Source: Oscillospiraceae bacterium (GTDB lineage Bacteria; Bacillota; Clostridia; Oscillospirales; JAAYXM01). Taken from it: a DNA stretch of 39,509 nt. Both the position numbers and the translations under genes were made by a program. The DNA lies in the NCBI GenBank assembly GCA_017435965.1, contig JAFSEA010000020.1, positions 1 through 39,509 of the forward strand, given 5' to 3'. Under the pieces are notes generated by a model. That model saw nothing but the letters and a program-made list of their open reading frames with translations. It was not told the DNA's origin and made no database searches. Below, piece after piece: positions 9,901 to 16,472 of the stretch; position 1 is the stretch's first letter, and each line of letters opens with the position of its first letter.

Positions 9901-11138
9901 GCATTTCCGAGATTGAGCTTTTCTCTTCGGAGGTCAATCTCTGCTCCGTTTTCGAATTTAAGCACGCCCGAAAGATTAGCGTTCTCCCCCGTAAGAAGCT
10001 CTGTTTTATCATACAAAAGTACTGCTTCATCAATTTTCGTGAGCTCTTCTTTCTTTTCAAACTTCACCTCAACGGGAAGCATAACCGAATGTGCTCCGCC
10101 CGAGCTACTTGCAAGAAACGTGAGCTTATGTTTTCCATCGGAAAGCTTCATCGGGCGAAGCTTTGCTGATGTTGCATTCACATAATCCGCCTTGTCTGCT
10201 CTGCAATCAAACCTGCCCACGTAGATGCCGTCGATAAAATAGTTTATATATCCGCCCTCGGGACGATGCATACCATACGCCGTTATGTCGTATATACCGC
10301 CACCGTATGTCTCGAAATCAAACGTGATATATTTGTTATCCGCAACACCCCACGTCGCAAACGAAGAATATGCTTCAAAGCACGAACCTGTAGAGCCGTC
10401 GGCTATCGTTGAGTTTGCTCCATCAACCGACCATCCCTCACCCCTTGAAGTTGCAAGATAGTTCGGATATCTTGTTGTTCCGGGGGCAGGATTTGTTGAA
10501 CTCCAGCCCTCTGTCGGCGTCATTGTACTCGTATCTCCCGTGCGGAGGTCAACACTAAAATTATCTTTGATAACTTTCTTTTGAAACTCCACCTTAACAG
10601 GCAGCATCATCGCATTTGCTCCCGACGATTTCTCGGCAAGAAGCTTGAGCTTATGAGTTCCTGCCGTGAGCGTTATCGTTCCGAGAGTTTCCGACGTTGC
10701 TGTCGTGAGATTGTCCTTTGCTGCATAACAATCGAATTTTCCGATAAACTCACTATCAATAAAATAATTTATATATCCACCTGCGACACGATGCATACCG
10801 AATGCCGTGACTTCATACGTTCCGTCTCCCGGAACCGTGAAATCAAACGTAACGTACTCATTGCCGGTTGCACTCCAGGTCGCGATGGATGTGTATGTAT
10901 CGAAATATGACATTGTGGAACCGTTTGCCAGCGTTGAGTTTGCCCCGTCTACTGACCAGCCCTCACCCTTTGTATTCTCCGTATACGTCGGATACCTTGT
11001 TTCGCTATTCATTGTGCTTACGTCGCCCGTGCGAAAGTCCACTACGAAAGAGCCATCTGCTTCTGCTGATAGTGCAATAGTCGGCATCAGGCTTATAAGC
11101 ATCGCAACGGCAATAAGTAACGATACTATTCTTTTCAT
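3966..11138 (-). CDS. Giant SLH-anchored heparinase II/III-like polysaccharide lyase (2390 aa)
   Basis: Probable cell-wall-anchored lyase for uronic-acid-containing polysaccharide. A signal peptide is likely cleaved after ALSA at residue 25. Then come two related beta-sandwich-like modules (about 30-190 and 191-360), BIG2-type Ig repeats, a third divergent module (about 570-730) and more Ig repeats. The heparinase-like toroid begins near 1016 and has a four-Cys cluster (C1085, C1088, C1114, C1117) in the pattern CPYC...CPDC. Probable active-site elements are NFGMH (N1362, H1366), GHGHRD (H1611, H1613) and LSHNTV (H1654), matching the GHAHAD and AHNTV hallmarks of heparinase II/III proteins. 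A putative Ig domain (about 2083-2160), a Gly-rich linker and three SLH repeats (about 2208-2390; ITRAD, ITRQD, TTRAE) follow. SLH repeats bind pyruvylated wall polymers. AAGGAGGT precedes the ATG, 12 nt after the 788-aa gene. The substrate is unknown. Confidence 0.88.
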   Translation of the reverse strand: MKRIVSLLIAVAMLISLMPTIALSAEADGSFVVDFRTGDVSTMNSETRYPTYTENTKGEGWSVDGANSTLANGSTMSYFDTYTSIATWSATGNEYVTFDFTVPGDGTYEVTAFGMHRVAGGYINYFIDSEFIGKFDCYAAKDNLTTATSETLGTITLTAGTHKLKLLAEKSSGANAMMLPVKVEFQKKVIKDNFSVDLRTGDTSTMTPTEGWSSTNPAPGTTRYPNYLATSRGEGWSVDGANSTIADGSTGSCFEAYSSFATWGVADNKYITFDFETYGGGIYDITAYGMHRPEGGYINYFIDGIYVGRFDCRADKADYVNATSAKLRPMKLSDGKHKLTFLASSSGGAHSVMLPVEVKFEKKEELTKIDEAVLLYDKTELLTGENANLSGVLKFENGAEIDLRREKLNLGNATFAGGNDESIKLIVKSSDDSVISVSESGAVTAVGAGKADVSLSVEVDGNIKELEPISFTVIKEKIEEVLLSSEKAFVLMADADGMKINVSAKYNTGRDVDISKAEISFESSDENVATVDAGGIVKPVSVGEVEISASVTIDGESASGKISLVVSEEPVYPSFKVDFQNQVVPTVYDATIENTGWQINKSMTDSKLCDGSTITRFQVYGLQIQSSNAEASNQISFDFYMKDSGAYDITFRGIQASGGASAAYIYIDGKYIGQYDFYSPATVNPAYIANLRSLELSEGTHTLTLVAKEKTGWGANMYPSYLEFKGTGELSKTAELGAEMARKNIAAGESEEYALYVLQDNGTKYYARPSLDGIKEINLAMTSSDASVAVVDGAFVKAKTPGNVKMLISGKIGDAEVSDEFDFVVNDSVFDKATIDLIHEIFYVGGETEISAGAILSDGIAVNTRDISYYFTSDNEAIAEISGNKLLTLAEGEANITAHVTFNGTEKTVTERITVESVKLASISARCEDKIVSVLDFDGSKLMVTGTNNDGSEGNLDGAIYSYESLTPDIVAVNDEGSVFSVARGTGVVRVTADVGGIEFTYDATVVSSSEKTEPTLYTYEMREMALRNVGKYDWARTQAKNAAVAADKWVENLDVLYSNLPGEGVPRSATIATLNAPDTMMYNCPYCKTDIRAKYGSYGWNINVTRNPWKVQCPDCKRLFPSNDFELLYKRGLDENGVYNRELAIENNRIAVENGEKDALVNVLYPDVWKDEQLDVSAENASTWMVDDGYGWSVSDGTYGTKTLHKFCPVALYMHGAWYDLLQGDSFITAVDDLKNAYLYTGDKKYGRAGAILIDRIADLYPYFKFENTSLSYSNSHGGRNSGRILGSIWQNGLSQSLVTGYDAFYPIYDDAQVVTYLSKKALENGLENPKTSPDMIRENIENGILRESVKDLKEGRALGNFGMHQLLAAQVAIVLDCSEETNAVFDWIIATGTTKSKSMKDSIYGETYNVCISNSGGEMVTRYINEVDRDGFGNEVGASYNNSWLSGSFDVAEAIYRYGVDNENLDLFANPKFVKMIRGMIELTLGNDYTYAGGDYGETAGKKYATNTSILLRAYNLLRDPRIAQNYYYISGNKIEDPIVDIFTNNDTLEAEMKQVIEENGERIMESNNLTGFGLAILRGGKNIKSSSANSDEEQRYDTYMYYGRTSGHGHRDMLQLGIDAYGFNFTPDLGYPEETGTQPNRLQWVSNTLSHNTVVVNEDWQNSIYTGYPMHFDSTEKVKLVDVKASPYDETEIYRRTALTIEASPKDVYTIDFFRVKGGDEHTYSFHTQSYMGYTTDDLNLVAQVDENGEYVGSYAGKDVPYGKDPNSPNAWTYETEYPRGYTWLDNVNRAENIEDGTFSVNFEQTDFKKQVNDSKDLNLKFTALNDWTPDGVGIATGYAPNVENNKAIPGLDYMLIHRKGTELDTLFTSLIQPYKGEMYIESAESISVSIKDGKAAKDDVVKAVKVKLKSGRCDYVVYATNNGITYTVTDGNVSFDFRGFVGVYSVNEAEENIYAYVNDGDIIGENQGVAAYKGTVIDFTEELSFDNSINVKFDGDVDLSELEDKYIYVENSGSQNGAYKIVGAEQNGENVSLNIGDISLISAFKNTADFSQGYVYNIQKGQSFTIPLSNVYNEAPRFAPVSDKITTSAGSSITIKLNAESPLGENITFAGIVMPRGASIDESTGVITWKPTSSQLGESGFLITARDESGRESSQSFDVTVYGSTGGGGGGGESATTTTPNKSEASDEPETPDTPKVPDTPEISDVRFIDLGNHAWAEDAINALADEGIIKGTSGTTFSPGNNITRADFAILLVRAFGLSSDNTENFADVLETDYFARELAIARNTGLVGGIGDNKYAPRENITRQDMMVIVYRALAAFEKIEKRNDTQVVPYEDFDSVSDYAKEAVSALISAGLVNGKNGEIAPTDYTTRAEVAVLIKRILDYTK
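3980..4499. repeat. Long DNA repeat covering the SLH region, copy 1
   Basis: This tract is closely similar along its length to 16487-16997, and the downstream hairpins match as well. Both copies encode the three SLH repeats of the giant lyases. The similarity at DNA level is higher than in most of the remaining gene, which suggests recent exchange or gene conversion. Confidence 0.75.
10086..11058. repeat. About 970-bp DNA repeat of the two N-terminal modules, copy 1
   Basis: Directly repeated at 12468-13437 with an offset of about 2.38 kb and only scattered substitutions. It encodes modules 1 and 2 of the 2390-aa lyase; the other copy encodes modules 1 and 2 of the 788-aa protein. Some stretches, such as 10921-11027 against 13301-13407, differ at only one or two positions. 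Confidence 0.8.
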
Positions 11139-11150
11139 TTTGAGACCTCC

Positions 11151-13517
11151 TTACTCGGAATATATTACTTTATATTCTGCACCGTCTTTATAAATAAGAT
11201 AGCCCTTTGCAACGGAATAATCCGACTGTGCAGTAAACTGACCGTGGGATGAATTTCTCTGGGAATTCATCTTCTCGGAGCAGAATGCAATCGTTATTGC
11301 ATCGCTTTCTCCGAATATTATTCCAACTTCAATAATTTCCTTATCTCCTGCGTCATATTCAATCATATATGCGTCATTCTTGACAACATCATCCATAACT
11401 ATCTTCGGCGAATTGTCATATCCGCTTGCGGCAACAGTAATCTCGGTATTTCCCCATACGTTGAATGTATAGGTTTCGCCAAAATCAACTACCTTGCCGT
11501 CACGAAGCCAATATACTTCTCCATTTGCAGAAGTAAGTGTTATTTCATCATCATAGAAATATTCTCCGCTTACCTCACCCGAAACACCGTTTGAGGGAAT
11601 TGTTACAGAAAACTTTGCTTCCGTTTTTACAAACTTTGCAACCGCACGTGTGAAAGCCGTTACGTTTTCAAGAACAAGCGGAGTTTCCTCTGCTATCCAC
11701 CAATCATTGAATACATATCCGACGAGTGTTGGATTATTTTCGGGTTTTCCTTCTGATATTGCCCTTGTTTCAAGATACTGGCCATTTTCGTTATAATATT
11801 CAACTACAGCTTCGTCATTTGGAACATCCGAATAAACAGCAGTCAACATTGTATGTGTTGTCGCCGTAAATTCATATTCGGCAGAAACGGAGACAATTCT
11901 TCCATAGTCTGCACTTCCTCGTACCCAACCTATAAATCTCTTCCCTTCAAGATCTGCCGCAGATACCTTAACCGAAGTTCCTCTTTCAACCTGTATGGGA
12001 TTGAGCTTTGTATAGTTCTTAATTTCTCCGCCTATTTCAAGAGTTAATTCGCCTTCGGAATCTGCTGCAAAGGTAACTTTTGAAGACACGGAGTTATCCT
12101 TGACGCTGACAGAAACAGCATCTGACGTTACTGCAGTTCCGCCAATCTCAACAGTTGCCGTGATATTTGCAACTCCGCCTCCGACAGCCATTATTATTCC
12201 ATTTTCCGAAACAGTTACAACTTTCTTGTCGGAGCTTTCATATGTTATCTTAACGCTTTCATCATTACCTCCGTCAAGAGGAGCATTGCCCGTGTTGAAT
12301 TTTTTAGCGCGGAGATCAATTTTCACATCGTTCGCAAAGCTGATTTCTCCGGAAATGTTTGCGGTTTCATTCTTTTCAAGCTCCGCTTTGTCGCTTTCAA
12401 TCGTGACAGCGTTTATTGCAATAAGGCTGTCCGTCTTCTCGAAAGTTACTTTAACGGGAAGCATAGCCGAATGTGCTCCACCCGAACCGCTCGCAAGAAG
12501 TGTGAGCTTATGAGCTCCCGAAGACAGCTCCAATGGGCGAAGCTTTGCGGATGTTGCGTTTGCATAATCCGCTTTGTCTGCTCTGCAATCAAATCTTCCG
12601 ATGTAGATGCCGTCTATAAAATAGTTTATATATCCACCCTCCGGACGATGCATACCATATGCCGTTATGTCGTATGCTCCTGCTCCTGATACATTGAAAT
12701 CAAAAGTGATGTATCTGTTGTCGATAGTATTCCATGTCGCAAACGAAGAATACGTTTCAAAGCACGAACCGGTAGAGCCGTCGGCTATCGTCGAATTCGC
12801 ACCGTCAACTGACCACCCCTCACCCTTTGAGGTTGCAAGATAATTCGGATATCTTGTTGCTCCGGGCACGGCATCGGGTGTGTTCCATCCCTCGGTCGGT
12901 GTCATTGTGCTTGTGTCGCCCTTACGGAAGTCTACGTTGAAATCATCTGTGATGACCTTCTTGAAATCTACCTTCACGGGAAGCATCATTGCATTTGCTC
13001 CCGATGATTTCTCGGCAAGAAGCTTAAGCTTATGAGTTCCCTCCGTAAGCTTCACCGTCCCGAGGGTTTCTGACGTCGGAGTTGTGAGATCGTCCTTTGC
13101 TGCATAGCAATCAAATTTTCCGACGAACTCGCCATCAATAAAATAATTTATATATCCACCTGCGACGCGATGCATACCATACGCCTCGACCTCATACGTT
13201 CCGTCTCCCGGAACCGTAAAATCAAACGTAACGTACTCATTGCCGGTTGCACTCCACGTTGCGATGGACGTGTATGTATCGAAATATGACATCGTGGAAC
13301 CGTTTGCCAGCGTTGAGTTTGCCCCGTTTACTGACCAGCCCTCACCCTTTGTATTCTCCGTATACGTCGGATACCTTGTTTCGCTATTCATTGTGCTTAC
13401 ATCTCCTGTGCGGAAGTCAACGGAAAACGAGCCGTCTTCCTCCACTGCAAGTGCAAAGCCCGACATCAGGCTTACGAGCATACAGATTGCGATAATAACT
13501 GATAATGTTTTTTTCAT
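11151..13517 (-). CDS. Secreted multi-module protein paired with the operon A lyase (788 aa)
   Basis: No enzyme domain was recognised. A signal peptide ends near ALA at residue 24. Two N-terminal modules (about 30-190 and 193-360) are almost identical to those of the neighbouring 2390-aa lyase and have motifs such as VDFRTGD, GEGWSV.GANST and GYINYFIDG. They look like carbohydrate-binding beta-sandwiches, but no family was assigned. A BIG2-like domain (about 370-475), an InlB-like bacterial repeat (about 480-565) and a C-terminal half (about 570-788) with YMIEYD, EVGIIFG and GYLIY follow. This C-terminal half recurs in the 753-aa protein at 25617. No SLH, LPxTG or membrane tail is visible, so it is probably released or held by partners. 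AGGAGG lies 8 nt before the ATG, 17 nt after the GH20 stop. Substrate capture or scaffolding is an inference. Confidence 0.8.
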   Translation of the reverse strand: MKKTLSVIIAICMLVSLMSGFALAVEEDGSFSVDFRTGDVSTMNSETRYPTYTENTKGEGWSVNGANSTLANGSTMSYFDTYTSIATWSATGNEYVTFDFTVPGDGTYEVEAYGMHRVAGGYINYFIDGEFVGKFDCYAAKDDLTTPTSETLGTVKLTEGTHKLKLLAEKSSGANAMMLPVKVDFKKVITDDFNVDFRKGDTSTMTPTEGWNTPDAVPGATRYPNYLATSKGEGWSVDGANSTIADGSTGSCFETYSSFATWNTIDNRYITFDFNVSGAGAYDITAYGMHRPEGGYINYFIDGIYIGRFDCRADKADYANATSAKLRPLELSSGAHKLTLLASGSGGAHSAMLPVKVTFEKTDSLIAINAVTIESDKAELEKNETANISGEISFANDVKIDLRAKKFNTGNAPLDGGNDESVKITYESSDKKVVTVSENGIIMAVGGGVANITATVEIGGTAVTSDAVSVSVKDNSVSSKVTFAADSEGELTLEIGGEIKNYTKLNPIQVERGTSVKVSAADLEGKRFIGWVRGSADYGRIVSVSAEYEFTATTHTMLTAVYSDVPNDEAVVEYYNENGQYLETRAISEGKPENNPTLVGYVFNDWWIAEETPLVLENVTAFTRAVAKFVKTEAKFSVTIPSNGVSGEVSGEYFYDDEITLTSANGEVYWLRDGKVVDFGETYTFNVWGNTEITVAASGYDNSPKIVMDDVVKNDAYMIEYDAGDKEIIEVGIIFGESDAITIAFCSEKMNSQRNSSHGQFTAQSDYSVAKGYLIYKDGAEYKVIYSE
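12468..13437. repeat. About 970-bp DNA repeat of the two N-terminal modules, copy 2
   Basis: Partner of 10086-11058 in direct orientation. Recombination between the copies would delete about 2.4 kb and fuse the start of the 788-aa gene in frame to the lyase, because both copies lie at the same position of their reading frames. Confidence 0.8.
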
Positions 13518-13534
13518 TTTGATTTCCTCCTGCT

Positions 13535-15307
13535 TTATTTTTTAAGAGCAACAAGCTCATTTTTCCTGGTTTCAATCTGTGATTTGAAGATTTCAACGCC
13601 TTTTTCAAAATTGCGTCTTATCCAAAGCTCATAGAATTCTTTCGCAAGTCGATCAGAAAGTACGATGAGCTCATCGAGTTTTTCATTTGAAAATTTATAG
13701 CCCATTCTTATTTTGCAAAGCTCACTTGAAAGAATTACCATTTCTGAATTGAGAATTATTTCAGATTTGAGCTGTTCGTCAAAATCAAGCTTTTTTATGT
13801 CTGAAAGCACTTTGTTGACATATTCCGTGACATTATTAAAATAGAACTCATCACCGCATTCTTTAATGTCATAGAAATATGCATAGCGGGATTCATTCAG
13901 CGGAAGTCTGAAAAGCTCTCCGCACATTGTTCCCACATGGACTCTTTCGGGTTCAAGGAGATAATAATTCCCCATTCTGTAAAGAAGTCTTGATACAGGA
14001 ACTCCTCCAAAAATCTCTTCATCCACATATTTTTCGGAATTGCGGATAAAATCAGCCTTAAAAGTCTCTCCGTCCTGCTCAGCCCCTGTATTCCATCCAT
14101 ATTGACCGCAAAGTGCTATCGGCACATAGCTCCAGACTGCAAACTGTGCGTGCCCTGCATTTCCCCAATCGGTGAGGAGAATTCCTTTTCCGCCGTGCTT
14201 CACGGCAATCTCTGCCGCAGTTCGGATGTTGAAGGTCGTTACATCCATTCTACCTGTATAGCTCAGGTGTGTGTTTACGGAAGGACAGACATAATAATTC
14301 AGTCCTGCATTTTTAAACATTATGCAGTGCTCTGTCATAAGCTGAGACTGAATAAGCTCATAACCCCATTCGAGAATAACGGAATCTTTTGGGATCATTT
14401 CATAGAGCTTTTCACTCTTATAAATCATATCAGACCAAAACATAACCTTTTTGCCGTGTTTCTTTCCCACCTCTTCATTGAGACGGCTGAGCCACTGCAT
14501 AAAGAGAATATCTTTTCCGTTTTTATCGCAGAACTCCTTTGTTTCTCCCTTTCCGAGACCATACGCCTCATCCAGTCCTATATTGACGTATTCTGATTTG
14601 AAATTCGGAAGAAGCGAATCATAAAGCTTTGAGATAAATTCGAAGCTTTCAGGGAGAAAAGGGTTAATTGTGTTCGTCTGATTTTCTCCGTCCATAACGC
14701 AGAGATGCTTAAATTCATCAAACTTAAACCAGTTCTCAAGATGCCCCAAAGAATTCTGATTCGGAACAAGGTCTATAAACCTTTCCTCGCAATAGGCTTC
14801 AAGCTCTTTGATATCATCTTCCGTCAGACAATCGAAGTTTTCTGTGTATTCGGGAAAAGCATTGTATTTAAAGCATTCTCCCTCCATATAAAGCTGAAGT
14901 TCATTATATTTGAGCCCCGAAAGATAATCTATGAGTTTTTTTATCTCGGAGACTTTCGGCATACGACCGCGGCTGATGTCAAGCATATATCCGCGGCGTG
15001 AAAGCTCCGGTTTATCTTCTATGTATATAAAGTCAAGAGTATCTCCACTCTTCTTTATAAGCTGAAGAAGTGATGTTACCGCACGGTATATTCCAACCTC
15101 GCAGGAAGCACCGATTGTGATACCGCCGGCATCAACCGTGATTGAATATTCTTCAGTTCCGAAAAGCGGCTTTTTTTCAATCTTAATATCATCGTTTCCT
15201 TCTTTTATCTTATTGAAAAAAGCGAGAAGCGAAATTTCTTTACAGCTTGTTTTCAGCCTGTATCTTCCCTCTCTTTTTTCTATCTTTTGCACTCTTGGAA
15301 ATATCAT
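13535..15307 (-). CDS. GH20-like beta-N-acetylhexosaminidase, cytoplasmic (operon A copy)
   Basis: GH20 enzymes remove terminal GlcNAc or GalNAc from glycans by substrate-assisted catalysis. The 590-aa protein has an N-terminal GH20b-like alpha/beta domain (about 1-110), then a TIM barrel starting at RGYMLDISRGRMPK. The catalytic Asp-Glu pair is D246-E247 in VNIGLDEAYGLG, and LEWGYEL and LLTDWGNAGH supply aromatic residues of the barrel. There is no signal peptide, so it should act on imported sugars. It is the first gene of operon A, with an extended -10 promoter upstream and AGGGGTGA before the ATG. The paralog at 29280 has the same architecture. The substrate may be a hexosamine-terminated oligosaccharide made by the lyases, which is an inference from context. 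Confidence 0.85.
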   Translation of the reverse strand: MIFPRVQKIEKREGRYRLKTSCKEISLLAFFNKIKEGNDDIKIEKKPLFGTEEYSITVDAGGITIGASCEVGIYRAVTSLLQLIKKSGDTLDFIYIEDKPELSRRGYMLDISRGRMPKVSEIKKLIDYLSGLKYNELQLYMEGECFKYNAFPEYTENFDCLTEDDIKELEAYCEERFIDLVPNQNSLGHLENWFKFDEFKHLCVMDGENQTNTINPFLPESFEFISKLYDSLLPNFKSEYVNIGLDEAYGLGKGETKEFCDKNGKDILFMQWLSRLNEEVGKKHGKKVMFWSDMIYKSEKLYEMIPKDSVILEWGYELIQSQLMTEHCIMFKNAGLNYYVCPSVNTHLSYTGRMDVTTFNIRTAAEIAVKHGGKGILLTDWGNAGHAQFAVWSYVPIALCGQYGWNTGAEQDGETFKADFIRNSEKYVDEEIFGGVPVSRLLYRMGNYYLLEPERVHVGTMCGELFRLPLNESRYAYFYDIKECGDEFYFNNVTEYVNKVLSDIKKLDFDEQLKSEIILNSEMVILSSELCKIRMGYKFSNEKLDELIVLSDRLAKEFYELWIRRNFEKGVEIFKSQIETRKNELVALKK

Positions 15308-15363
15308 AAAAAATCACCCCTTTGTTTTTTGCTACTTTCCTCCACGTTAATTCTTTTGTAATA

Positions 15364-15372
15364 ATTATAGCA
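15364..15372 (-). promoter_or_regulatory. Extended -10 promoter of operon A
   Basis: On the minus strand this reads TGC-TATAAT, an extended -10 (TGnTATAAT) with no good -35 box at 17 nt. A weak -35 region combined with an extended -10 fits a promoter that needs an activator, such as the AraC protein encoded just upstream. Confidence 0.6.
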
Positions 15373-15406
15373 TATAAAAATCGACGATTGTTGTCCTCTT
15401 TATTTT

Positions 15407-15443
15407 AAAAAGCTCACCTCGTACAGCGACACGGTGAGCTTTT
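15407..15443 (-). terminator. Terminator after the AraC regulator gene
   Basis: The stem GGTGAGCTTTT (15433-15443, minus-strand reading) pairs with AAAAGCTCACC (within 15407-15418) around a loop of about 14 nt. On the minus strand it is followed by a T-rich run. It separates the AraC gene from operon A. Confidence 0.8.
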
Positions 15444-15451
15444 CTTTCAGT

Positions 15452-16273
15452 CTATATTTCACGTTTTATAAATTGCTTTGGAGTTGTATTGTGATTTATC
15501 TGCTTGAATGCTTTTATGTAAGTATCTGCATTTTTGAAGCCACACATTTTTCCGGCTTCTTCAACACTATATCCTTCATATAAATATTCAACCGAACGCA
15601 CAATCCGATAAACGGTAACGAACTGGTTTATTGTATGATCGGTATACCTTTTAAACATTTTGCTAAGGTGATATTTATCGAAGTAGCATGCATCCGCAAT
15701 TTCATCAACAGTAAGCTTTGAAGTGATATTCTCCCTTATATAATCTATGACTTTATGCATTTTCTCTGTTTCAAGCTGCCATTCACTACCGTCAACCGTC
15801 TCGCCGTTTTCAAGGCAATTAACTATAAATTGAAGAATCTCACGATTTCTCAAATCTCTTTCTTTTCGGGAATCGATTGGTATGCTGCTTAGTGAAACAA
15901 ACATATTTTTAAGGACATCGGCGTCCTCATTGGATATCAATACAATGGTTTTTTCATCGGCAAGCTTATGAATTTTTTCTGCAACAGCTGTATAATCACT
16001 ATCTATTTTTCTGACTATGTCAAAAAACGAACTTATCATATACCACTCATCATACTCTTCCGTGAGCTTCATATGGGAGAAAATATTGTCTTTTCTTATC
16101 GCCAATATATTTCCATCTGCAACGTATCTTTTCCCATTGACGCAAATCTCCGCAGCAGCGTTTTTGAAAAAGTCAAGTGTCAGCACCATATTATAAAATA
16201 TCTGGGTATAGTTGTCTCTGTTTTCGCAAAATTTTTCCCATTTTACATTGTGGCAGTTAATAATATTTTTCAT
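15452..16273 (-). CDS. AraC-family transcriptional regulator, likely for operon A
   Basis: This is a 273-aa protein with a ligand-binding-type N-terminal half of no clear family and a C-terminal AraC DNA-binding domain. The two helix-turn-helix segments lie around ADACYFDKYHLSKMFKRY and GKMCGFKNADTYIKAF, ending with the usual PKQF. The frame can be extended to an ATG at 16327, but that ATG has no ribosome site and lies only about 10 nt from the predicted transcript start. The ATG at 16271-16273 has GGAAGG 6 nt upstream and is preferred. It has its own promoter and terminator and sits directly upstream of operon A on the same strand, so activation of operon A by a glycan breakdown product is plausible but inferred. 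Confidence 0.85.
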   Translation of the reverse strand: MKNIINCHNVKWEKFCENRDNYTQIFYNMVLTLDFFKNAAAEICVNGKRYVADGNILAIRKDNIFSHMKLTEEYDEWYMISSFFDIVRKIDSDYTAVAEKIHKLADEKTIVLISNEDADVLKNMFVSLSSIPIDSRKERDLRNREILQFIVNCLENGETVDGSEWQLETEKMHKVIDYIRENITSKLTVDEIADACYFDKYHLSKMFKRYTDHTINQFVTVYRIVRSVEYLYEGYSVEEAGKMCGFKNADTYIKAFKQINHNTTPKQFIKREI

Positions 16274-16342
16274 CGCATACCTTCCGTAACCGCCGTCGTT
16301 GTACACAAAGCTCACCTGCCTTTCCATTATAAAACCAATAAA

Positions 16343-16371
16343 ACTATAACATAATTTAGCTTTCTATGCAA
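16343..16371 (-). promoter_or_regulatory. Promoter of the AraC regulator gene
   Basis: Minus-strand TTGCAT (16366-16371), a 17-nt spacer and TATAGT (16343-16348). The predicted start near 16336 supports translation from the ATG at 16273 rather than 16327. Confidence 0.65.
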
Positions 16372-16426
16372 GCAAAAACAGATTTATCAAGCAAATGAAA
16401 ATATAAAACAAATGCGTAAAACACAA

Positions 16427-16463
16427 AACAACGGATGAAGCATTAAACGCCTCATCCGTTGTT
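16427..16463 (-). terminator. Terminator of operon B
   Basis: A 12-bp stem AACAACGGATGA (16427-16438) / TCATCCGTTGTT (16452-16463) lies just after the 3041-aa gene. On the minus strand it is followed by TTTGTGTTTT. The stem is almost the same sequence as the terminator at 3920-3952. Confidence 0.85.
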
Positions 16464-16472
16464 TCTGTTTAT

